12,450 bases of DNA from Halomonas sp. (GTDB taxonomy: Bacteria; Pseudomonadota; Gammaproteobacteria; Pseudomonadales; Halomonadaceae). The notes beneath the pieces were generated by a model, which saw only the letters and a list, made by a program, of their open reading frames with translations, searched no databases and was not told the DNA's origin. Below are positions 7,049-12,450 of this stretch, one piece after another. Numbering within the stretch: position 1 is the first letter of the stretch; every line of letters begins with the position of its first letter. The translations under genes and the position numbers were made by a program. The stretch spans positions 1 through 12,450 of the forward strand of contig SKVX01000535.1 of assembly GCA_007129225.1 (NCBI GenBank). Direction: 5' to 3'.

Positions 7049-7092
7049 GAAGCTCACCTCGTGTGGTCGTTAGTGCTTTCTGTCCTGGGGCC

Positions 7093-7122
7093 GATGCCCG
7101 CCGGCCTGGGCCGGCAGGCATC
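7093..7122. other. Intercistronic hairpin after the diiron-protein gene
   Basis: GATGCC plus GCCGGCC (7093-7098, 7100-7106) pair with GGCCGGC plus GGCATC (7109-7115, 7117-7122): thirteen pairs with one internal mismatch and a very tight apex. It lies between the stop of the diiron-protein gene and the start of the aldehyde dehydrogenase gene. No T-run follows on the - strand. One arm shares GCCGGCAGG with the hairpin at 5031-5062. Confidence 0.65.
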
Positions 7123-7152
7123 GTGCGCAGATACGAACCGAGTCGGCTGGTA

Positions 7153-7884
7153 TCAGGCCGCCAGGTCGAGCTCGGAGAGGGGCAGGTCGCTGGCCACATA
7201 GTCGTAGTAGAGCGCGGTGGTGTAGAGCAGGCGCATCTGGGCGCCGATCTCGCAGATCTTCAGGCAGCGCTGCTGCAGCTCGACGGTGTCGGCGTGCTCG
7301 AGCACGATCTGGTAGCCACGCTCGCCATGGATCTCGTCAGAGACGATGTGCAGGTCGAAGAACTCCACCTCTTCATCGGTGAAGCCGTACTTGTCGCGCA
7401 GGGTCGGGGTCTGCTTGCGATAGATGGAGGGCACCTGGGACTCCAGGCCAACCACCAGGCCGGCCACGGCCACCACCGGGTGCTCGCGCATGGCGACGGC
7501 ATAGCACCAGCTCTGCAGGCCGCGGGTGGTGGGCGACATGTTGTCGGGGTTCTCGACGCGCTCGCGAGTGGTGCCGCAGGCTTCGGCGAAGCGGATCAGT
7601 AGGTCGGTATGACGGTCACCGCCGAGCTCTTCCTCATACATGTTCTGTAGCAGGAAATCCTTGGCCTCGGTGTAGTTCTCCGGCGTGTTGGCGTAGATGT
7701 AGGCCAGGTAATCGGCGAAAGGGCCAACGTAGTGATAGTGGTTCTCGGCCCACTTGGCGAGGTGGGCGCGGCTCAGCTTGCCGCTGGCCCAGGCCACGCT
7801 GAACGGTGCCTTGTTGGCGCTCTTGCCCTTGATGGCGTCTTCGAGGGCGGTGCGGAATTCGTCACGATTCATCAGTTCGGCCAT
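7153..7884 (-). CDS. Heme-oxygenase-like diiron protein (CADD/PqqC/TenA-like)
   Basis: The 243-residue all-helical protein belongs to the heme-oxygenase-like superfamily that includes TenA, PqqC, chlamydial CADD, UndA and BesC. All six diiron ligands known from CADD are placed with matching spacing: Glu85 and His92 (in MYEEELGGDRH), Glu148 (in GLES), and His179, Asp183 and His186 (in HIVSDEIH). PqqC and TenA lack this complete set, so an O2-using diiron enzyme is the best reading. Known members cleave C-C bonds, hydroxylate amines or synthesise p-aminobenzoate; the substrate here is unknown. The start is the ATG at 7884 with AGGAGA upstream. It is the first gene of the operon, 131 bases from operator site 2. 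The ferredoxin and reductase further down could supply its electrons. A CADD-like folate role is the main alternative. Confidence 0.88.
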   Translation of the reverse strand: MAELMNRDEFRTALEDAIKGKSANKAPFSVAWASGKLSRAHLAKWAENHYHYVGPFADYLAYIYANTPENYTEAKDFLLQNMYEEELGGDRHTDLLIRFAEACGTTRERVENPDNMSPTTRGLQSWCYAVAMREHPVVAVAGLVVGLESQVPSIYRKQTPTLRDKYGFTDEEVEFFDLHIVSDEIHGERGYQIVLEHADTVELQQRCLKICEIGAQMRLLYTTALYYDYVASDLPLSELDLAA

Positions 7885-8004
7885 GGGGATCTCTCCTGGT
7901 TGCCTGGGTATTGGCTGCTTCAGCCAATGGCCCGTTTTATTGGTATGCCTTCGGGAGTAAGGGGAAGGGCAGAGCCGTTGGCGTTGTGAGGCTTCTGGTT
8001 TCCC

Positions 8005-8025
8005 GTTTGGCTCATGGTATACCAA
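8005..8025 (-). promoter_or_regulatory. FadR-type operator, site 2
   Basis: The 10-bp perfect palindrome TGGTATACCA occupies 8015-8024. Read on the - strand, the direction of the operon, it continues as GGTATACCATGAGCCAAA down to 8006, matching site 1 at 17 of 18 positions. It lies just downstream of the predicted transcription start near 8032 and 131 bases before the first start codon, a repressor position. Confidence 0.75.
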
Positions 8026-8038
8026 AAGCCATGTGGCA

Positions 8039-8068
8039 AGACTAATTTCATCCCTCCGATGCTGTCAA
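8039..8068 (-). promoter_or_regulatory. Promoter of the diiron-protein operon
   Basis: On the - strand, a consensus -35 TTGACA (8068-8063) and a -10-like TAGTCT (8044-8039, keeping the key T, A and final T) are separated by 18 bases. Transcription would begin near 8032, immediately before operator site 2. The 5' leader to the first ATG would be about 148 bases. Confidence 0.6.
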
Positions 8069-8280
8069 GGGATTTTCTGACCTGGATCAAATTTTGGCAG
8101 GGCCCGGATAGCGACATGGCCGCGAAGGACCCCAAAAAATGACCTTCATCGCAGTAATTAGGCGGGGCGAGAGCGATCGAAAGGGGGCTTGCGAAGGGAG
8201 CAGGACGCCGCCGGGAACGGCGGTAAGGAGAGCCGGGCAGGCGTGAGGGAGGGAGCCGGCACGACTTACCATCATCAAGT

Positions 8281-8292
8281 ATGGTATACCGT
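8281..8292. promoter_or_regulatory. FadR-type operator, site 3
   Basis: ATGGTATACCGT contains the same GGTATACC core (8283-8290). Its 12 bases are the exact reverse complement of the 12 bases at 133-144 in site 1. It lies 267 bases from site 2, centre to centre, with no promoter recognised next to it. It could be an auxiliary operator for DNA looping, or control an unseen transcript. Confidence 0.6.
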
Positions 8293-8329
8293 GGCTGCCT
8301 TGGCTGGTTGGAGGCCTAGGGGCCCTCAG

Positions 8330-8356
8330 GGCCCTGCCACTGCCGGCTGCAGGGCC
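8330..8356 (-). terminator. Possible terminator-like inverted repeat after tctA
   Basis: GGCCCTGC (8330-8337) pairs perfectly with GCAGGGCC (8349-8356) around an 11-base loop, 35 bases past the tctA stop. A second, imperfect GC-rich stem built on GGGCCC lies next to it (8318-8335). There is no T-run, so factor-independent termination is uncertain. Confidence 0.35.
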
Positions 8357-8390
8357 TATTGGGTCCCCTCGTTGCTGTGCGACCTTGGGA

Positions 8391-9896
8391 TCAGTCCAGC
8401 GCCAGGTTCTGGCTGCGCTGCTTGAGCCGATAACGCAGCGCCAGCACGATCGAGAGTGCGGCCAGGGTCAGCAGTGCCAAGGAGATCGGTCGGGTGAAGA
8501 ACAGCGTCCACTCCTCGTTGGTCATCAGCGCACGGCGCAGGTTGGTCTCGGCAATTGGACCGAGAATCACGCCCAGCACAAGCGGCGCCAGCGGGTAATC
8601 GAGCTTGGCCAGGATATAGCCGAAGATGCCGATGCCCAGCAGCAGGTAGATATCGGTGATGCGATTGTTGAGCGCGAAGGCGCCGACCATGCAGCAGGTC
8701 AGCACCACCGGCACGATGACCGACTTGGGCACGCTGGTGACCTTGAGAAACAGCCGCATGCTGAGCAGGCATACCACCAGCATCATGGCGCCTGCCAAGA
8801 ACATCGCCATGAACATGCCGTAGACCGTGTCGGCGTGGTCCATGATCAGGCGCGGACCGACGCCGATACCATGGACCATCAGCGCTGCCATCAATACCGC
8901 GTCCACGGCACTTCCGGGTATGCCCAGTGCGATCATCGGAATCAGGCCGCCGCCAGACGTCGCCGAGTTGCCCGACTCCGAGGCGATGACCCCTTCGCTT
9001 GCCCCCTTTCCGAAGGCTTCGGGGTTCTTGGAGCCACGTTTGGCCTGATCGTAGGCAAGCAGGTTGGCGATGCTACCCCCCGCTCCCGGCACCGCGCCGA
9101 TGAAAACCCCGACCATTGACGAGCGCACCAGGTTGACCGGGAAGGCGAGTACCTCACGCATCGCCGCCCAGGGCTTGAAGCTGATGCGACTGTCGATGAG
9201 CTGCTTGCCGGCCTTGACCTCTTCGGCATCCTCGACCTCACGGAGCAGCTGGCTGACCGCGAAGATGCCGATCAGGACGATCAGGAAGGGGATGCCCGCC
9301 GACAGCATGCGCAGGTCGAACGAGAAGCGTGTCACGCCCATCAGCGGGTCAGCGCCCACGGTGGCAATGATCAGGCCGATGGCCCCGGCCAGCAGGCCGC
9401 GGAGCATCGAGCGACCCACCAGGCTGGCAACGATGGTCAGGGCGAACACCACCAGCGAGAAGTACTCCCAGGGGCCGAGCTTTACGGCGATCATGGCCAG
9501 GGGTGGTGCGGCAATGATAAGCACAATGGAGCTGATCAGCGTGCCGAAGAATGAGGCCCAGATGCCAAGCGCCAGGGCCCGGCCGGGCTCGCCGCGGCGT
9601 GCCATGGGGTAAGCGTCGAAGGTAGTGGCCAGTGCCGAGGGTGTGCCTGGGATGCCCAGCAGTGCGGCGCTGATCATGCCGCCGGTGTACCCACCGATAT
9701 ACACCGCCAGCAGGGTGGCAACCCCTTGCAGGGCCGGCATGGTGAAGGTCAGCGGCAGTGCAAGCACGATGGCCATGGTGATGGTGAAGCCGGGAATGGC
9801 CGCGGTGATCACCCCGGCTACCACCCCCACCAGCATGGTCAGCATGGTTGGCAGGGTAAACAGCTGATCGGCACCTGCCAGAATGGATTCCATCAT
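8391..9896 (-). CDS. tctA: Tripartite tricarboxylate transporter, large membrane subunit TctA
   Basis: The 501-residue polytopic membrane protein fits the roughly 500-residue TctA family, the 12-TM permease of secondary TTT importers. The conserved family blocks are both present: GGYTGGMISAALLGIPGTPS at 68-87, and the paired element at 298-321 (GASEG...SGGGLIPM) followed by GIPGS at 325-329; GAVPGAGG is at 267-274. Hydrophobic helices fill the rest. It works with the small subunit TctB and the periplasmic receptor TctC to import a carboxylate by ion symport. AGGA lies eight bases before the ATG. It is the last gene of the transporter group. The substrate is not predictable from TctA. Confidence 0.95.
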   Translation of the reverse strand: MMESILAGADQLFTLPTMLTMLVGVVAGVITAAIPGFTITMAIVLALPLTFTMPALQGVATLLAVYIGGYTGGMISAALLGIPGTPSALATTFDAYPMARRGEPGRALALGIWASFFGTLISSIVLIIAAPPLAMIAVKLGPWEYFSLVVFALTIVASLVGRSMLRGLLAGAIGLIIATVGADPLMGVTRFSFDLRMLSAGIPFLIVLIGIFAVSQLLREVEDAEEVKAGKQLIDSRISFKPWAAMREVLAFPVNLVRSSMVGVFIGAVPGAGGSIANLLAYDQAKRGSKNPEAFGKGASEGVIASESGNSATSGGGLIPMIALGIPGSAVDAVLMAALMVHGIGVGPRLIMDHADTVYGMFMAMFLAGAMMLVVCLLSMRLFLKVTSVPKSVIVPVVLTCCMVGAFALNNRITDIYLLLGIGIFGYILAKLDYPLAPLVLGVILGPIAETNLRRALMTNEEWTLFFTRPISLALLTLAALSIVLALRYRLKQRSQNLALD

Positions 9897-9943
9897 GAGC
9901 GCATTCCTGGGTCAGCGAATGGTTTTGTCGGACGCCGCAGGCG

Positions 9944-10483
9944 TTACAGCAGCGCGCCGCGTGGCAAGGAAATGGTGAACACGTGCCGAAACAGAGCATC
10001 CAGCCCCAGCGACATCACCAGTGCGATGGCCACGGCAATGGCTATCTGGCGTGGCCGGCGCGCGCCGAGAAGCACCTGGCAGGCCAGCACGAACGGCAGC
10101 GTGGCCCAGCGAAAGCCGAACAGCGGCACGGCAATGGCATACAGGGTGAAAAGCCCCAATACGCCGAATGCCAGGCGATGCTGCCATAGCCAATCGCGTA
10201 TACTGCCGCTGGCCAGTGCCGTGGTATGCCGCAGCTTGGCCGCTTCCTTGGCGATCATGATGACGTTGAGCAGCGCCAGGACGGCCAGCATCATGCGCGG
10301 GAAACTGCCCGAGCCGATAGGCTCCCAGGCCGACGACGGCAGGTTGCCGGCGTGGAAGAACATCACCGCGGCGATACCCAGCAGCGCCAGGTTGAAGACG
10401 ATATGGCTGACCGCCCTGGCCCGCTCGGGGGAAGCGTCGGGCTCCCGGCCTTGTGGCCGGGAGTTGGAGGTTGCCTCGCTCAT
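9944..10483 (-). CDS. tctB: Tripartite tricarboxylate transporter, small membrane subunit TctB
   Basis: The 179-residue protein has a polar, proline- and arginine-rich start and then hydrophobic segments at about 27-43, 62-78, 104-121, 124-141 and 146-165, as in the TctB family. GSGSFPRMM (57-65) before the second segment is typical of the family. TctB sequences are poorly conserved, so the call leans on its place between tctC and tctA. Its ATG overlaps the tctC stop by four bases (ATGA), which implies coupled translation. An inverted repeat covers codons 7-14. Confidence 0.9.
   Translation of the reverse strand: MSEATSNSRPQGREPDASPERARAVSHIVFNLALLGIAAVMFFHAGNLPSSAWEPIGSGSFPRMMLAVLALLNVIMIAKEAAKLRHTTALASGSIRDWLWQHRLAFGVLGLFTLYAIAVPLFGFRWATLPFVLACQVLLGARRPRQIAIAVAIALVMSLGLDALFRHVFTISLPRGALL
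10442..10463 (-). other. Hairpin at the tctC-tctB junction, inside the tctB start region
   Basis: CTCCCGGCC (10442-10450) pairs perfectly with GGCCGGGAG (10455-10463) around a TTGT loop. It lies about 20 bases into tctB and right after the tctC stop. It could stabilise the tctC part of the message and limit membrane-subunit synthesis. Confidence 0.55.
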
Positions 10484-11475
10484 TGCTGCAGGCTTCCAGC
10501 CAGGCGCTCGATGGTGGCGTCGAGGGCCGCAAGATGCTCACGATACTCGCTGGGCCCCATGAACTGGACTTCAGCACCGGCATTGTTGACGCGGGTCACG
10601 AATGCCTCGTCTGCGGCTATCGCCTCGACGGCGGCGGCCAACACCTCGATACGATCCTGTGGCGTGCCTTGGGGGGCAATCAGGCCACGCAGGATCGAAA
10701 GGTTGAGATTGTCGTAGCCGAGCTCGGCGAAGGTCGGCACGTCAGGGGTCTGTGCCATGCGCTCGGTATGGCCGACGGCCAGGAAGCGCAGGTCGTCATT
10801 CTCGACGAACTGCAGGCTGGAGGCGATGTCGCCCATGGCAGCGTCGATATGACCGCCGACCAGCGAGCGAATCCGCTCCCCTGTGCCTTCGAAGCCAACG
10901 TAGCGGAACGAGAGATCCTCGGCCTCTTCGATCATGGCGCCGTGAATATGCGGCACCCCGCCGAGGGTCACTCCGAAGCGGATCTCACCGGGATTGTCCT
11001 GGGCATACTCAACGAAGTCCTCAAAGGTCTCCCACGGACTATCGGCGCTGACGGTCAGGTACTGCGGCGAGGCGGTGATCGCGGCGATCGGCTCGTAGTC
11101 GTCCCAATTGTATTCGGTCAAGCCGGTATGGTGAGAGACCATGAAGCCGTCGTGTACCTGGCCGACGGTGTAGCCGTCGTTATCACGGTCGGCAAGGTCG
11201 GCAAGGCCGGTGGTGCCGCTGACGCCGGGCATGTTGATCACCGGCATCGGCTGGCCCAGGTAGGGCTCGATATGGTTGGAGACCAGGCGCATCAGTACAT
11301 CGCTGCCGCCGCCCGGCCCCCAGGGTACGATGAATTCCACCGCGCTATTGGGGTAGTCGTCCGCCTGGGCAGTGGCTGCAAAACCACCGACCGCCAGGGA
11401 GACACCGGCAAGGGTCGTGGCGGCCCAGCGGAGGGAATTGCGTGAAGTGACGTTGGATTTGTTGGGTGTCAGCAT
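10480..11475 (-). CDS. tctC: TTT periplasmic substrate-binding protein TctC (Bug family)
   Basis: The 331-residue protein is a Bug-type receptor. It has a basic start, a hydrophobic core and a signal peptidase site after AQA (residue 38). Family elements include VEFIVPWGPGGGSD in the first strand-loop, NMPGVSGTTGL, and TPDVPTFAELGYD near the C-terminus. It captures a carboxylate in the periplasm and delivers it to TctA/TctB. The mature protein is very rich in Asp and Glu with few Lys, as expected for a periplasmic protein of a halophile. GGAG lies seven bases before the ATG. The gene follows the GGT-family gene by 62 bases and overlaps tctB by four. Bug proteins bind diverse acids, so the ligand is open. 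Confidence 0.94.
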   Translation of the reverse strand: MLTPNKSNVTSRNSLRWAATTLAGVSLAVGGFAATAQADDYPNSAVEFIVPWGPGGGSDVLMRLVSNHIEPYLGQPMPVINMPGVSGTTGLADLADRDNDGYTVGQVHDGFMVSHHTGLTEYNWDDYEPIAAITASPQYLTVSADSPWETFEDFVEYAQDNPGEIRFGVTLGGVPHIHGAMIEEAEDLSFRYVGFEGTGERIRSLVGGHIDAAMGDIASSLQFVENDDLRFLAVGHTERMAQTPDVPTFAELGYDNLNLSILRGLIAPQGTPQDRIEVLAAAVEAIAADEAFVTRVNNAGAEVQFMGPSEYREHLAALDATIERLAGSLQQ

Positions 11476-11503
11476 TTAGCTTCTCCGGTTATGGTCTAAC
11501 AAG

Positions 11504-11523
11504 GACCCGGTTGACGCCGGGTC
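11504..11523 (-). terminator. Short hairpin between the GGT-family gene and tctC
   Basis: GACCCGG (11504-11510) pairs with CCGGGTC (11517-11523) around a six-base loop, followed on the - strand by CTTGTTAG. It is 14 bases past the GGT stop and 28 bases before the tctC start. It may be a weak terminator or a processing point; the T-run is poor. No clear promoter for tctC is visible in the 62-base gap. Confidence 0.4.
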
Positions 11524-11537
11524 TGGAACTGCAGGTT

Positions 11538-12450
11538 TCACCAGGCCAGCACGGCACTGTCGGTGCGCGGTTCGGTGCCGCCGCACAGCACGCCGCTCTC
11601 GCCATCGCGCAGGATGATCTGGCCGCGGCCAAAGCTCAGGGTGTCGGTCATCTTGACGATGTCATGGCCGCGCCGAACCAGCGCTTGTGCAAGGTGGTCG
11701 GGAAAGTGCGGCTCGACCTCGACGGTCCTGTCCTTGGTCCACTTCCAGCGCGGCATGTCCAGCGCCGCCTGGGGGTTGAGGTCCTCGTCGAGCATGGCGG
11801 TGATCACCTGGACGTGGCCCTGGGGCTGCATGTAGCCGCCCATCACGCCGAACGGCCCCACCGCCTGGCCATCCCGGGTGATAAAGCCGGGAATGATGGT
11901 GTGGTAGGTGCGCTTGCCGGGCGCCAGGGCGTTGGGGTGCGCCGGGTCCAGGGAAAAGCCCCAGCCGCGGTTCTGCAGGCTGATGCCGGTACCGGGTACC
12001 ACGACGCCCGAGCCGAAGCCCTTGTAGTTGCTCTGGATGAACGAAACCATGTTGCCGTCGCCATCGGCGGTGGCCAGGTAGACGGTGCCGCCCTTGATCG
12101 GATTGCCGTGCTTGGGATCGAGTGCCTGCTCGCCGATCAGGCCGGCGCGTTCGGCGAGATAGTCGTCGGCCAACAGCTGGTCCACGCTCGGGCCCATGGC
12201 GTCACGCTCGGTAACGTAGCGAAGGCCGTCGACATAGCCCAGCTTGGTGGCTTCGATGCGGCGATGCAGGGTCTCCACCGGATCCCGGCCTTCCTCGCCC
12301 ATGCGCTCGAGCATGCCCAGGGCCTGCAGGGCGATCAGCCCACTGCCGTTGGGCGGAATCTCCCAGATATCGTGACCGCGGTAGCGGGTGCCGATCGGCT
12401 CGACCCACTCCGGCTTGTAGGCTGCCAGGTCCTCCTTGCGCAGCAGGCCG
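11538..12450 (-). CDS. Gamma-glutamyltransferase-family Ntn hydrolase, C-terminal part (cut by window edge)
   Basis: The gene runs off the right edge, so its start is not seen; about 303 residues of the C-terminal half are present. The frame is open up to the edge and reads as family sequence there too (KEDLAAYKPEWVEPIGTRYR). The small-subunit start is visible: GGTVYLATADGDGN, with the self-cleavage Thr encoded at 12084-12086, then GFGSGVV and MGGYMQPQGHVQV. These variants resemble the YwrD/HpxW (oxamate amidohydrolase) branch more than E. coli Ggt. Members hydrolyse gamma-glutamyl or other acyl amides. It precedes tctC and may be cotranscribed with the transporter, suggesting that it processes the imported compound. 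Whether it has a signal peptide cannot be seen. Confidence 0.9.
   Translation of the reverse strand, partial: GLLRKEDLAAYKPEWVEPIGTRYRGHDIWEIPPNGSGLIALQALGMLERMGEEGRDPVETLHRRIEATKLGYVDGLRYVTERDAMGPSVDQLLADDYLAERAGLIGEQALDPKHGNPIKGGTVYLATADGDGNMVSFIQSNYKGFGSGVVVPGTGISLQNRGWGFSLDPAHPNALAPGKRTYHTIIPGFITRDGQAVGPFGVMGGYMQPQGHVQVITAMLDEDLNPQAALDMPRWKWTKDRTVEVEPHFPDHLAQALVRRGHDIVKMTDTLSFGRGQIILRDGESGVLCGGTEPRTDSAVLAW

Larger units (their letters stand above)
7885..8390. other. 506-base intergenic control region
   Basis: This gap separates the end of tctA from the diiron-protein operon; both are transcribed on the - strand. It holds a promoter (8039-8068) and operator site 2 (8015-8024) for the downstream operon, operator site 3 (8283-8290), and a GC-rich inverted repeat (8330-8356) just past tctA. 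Between 8070 and 8280 I see no convincing gene, RNA or repeat. The short open frames there lack ribosome sites and protein-like composition. Confidence 0.6.

Noticed and set aside
8189..8425. Small + strand open frame in the 506-base gap
   Set aside because: No convincing ribosome site, it runs into the end of tctA, and its composition is not protein-like.
10453..11445. Long + strand open frame (330 codons) opposite tctC
   Set aside because: It is a shadow of tctC and tctB, which have family motifs, ribosome sites and operon context; the + frame has no recognisable domain.
11492..11499. GGTCTAAC ahead of tctC as a degenerate operator
   Set aside because: Too many differences from GGTATACC and not palindromic; no support that tctCBA belongs to the same regulon.
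1..12450. tRNA, rRNA, CRISPR, insertion sequence or prophage genes
   Set aside because: No cloverleaf, spaced repeats, transposase or terminal inverted repeat pattern was seen on either strand.

Overview
This window comes from a GC-rich bacterial chromosome. The strongly acidic periplasmic binding protein, the Shine-Dalgarno style and the gene content suggest a gammaproteobacterium of the Halomonadaceae type (Halomonas or Chromohalobacter). That assignment is an inference with moderate confidence. No RNA gene, insertion sequence, CRISPR array or phage gene was seen.

Layout. On the + strand, a creatininase-family amidohydrolase (236-1024) is followed by a small unrecognised protein (1092-1403) and a hairpin terminator. 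A GntR/FadR-type regulator (1598-2257) comes next with its own terminator. Facing it on the - strand is a seven-gene operon read from 7884 down to 2339: a heme-oxygenase-like diiron protein (CADD/PqqC/TenA-like), an aldehyde dehydrogenase, a GlcG/HbpS (DUF336) protein, a ferredoxin-FAD-NAD reductase, a separate [2Fe-2S] ferredoxin, an aspartate-dehydrogenase-like protein and a DUF1330 protein. A 506-base gap (7885-8390) separates it from a second - strand group: a gamma-glutamyltransferase-family Ntn hydrolase (cut by the right edge), then tctC, tctB and tctA, which form a tripartite tricarboxylate transporter.

How it may work together. Three GGTATACC palindromes of the kind bound by FadR-type regulators occur outside the genes. 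One lies ahead of the creatininase gene, one ahead of the diiron-protein operon and one further up the same gap. At the first two the match extends to an 18-base motif with one mismatch, in the same orientation relative to transcription and just downstream of plausible -35/-10 boxes. This suggests that the regulator at 1598-2257 represses both the creatininase pair and the seven-gene operon.

The gene set reads as an inducible catabolic system. The TTT transporter would import a carboxylate-type substrate, and the Ntn hydrolase and creatininase-family enzyme could open amide or cyclic amide bonds. The diiron protein, fed by the ferredoxin and reductase, could do an O2-dependent step; the aldehyde dehydrogenase and aspartate-dehydrogenase-like protein would handle the aldehyde and amine or imine products. 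The substrate cannot be named from sequence. The most notable point is a heme-oxygenase-like diiron protein with all six metal ligands sitting with its own two-component electron supply and no other recognisable oxygenase in the window.
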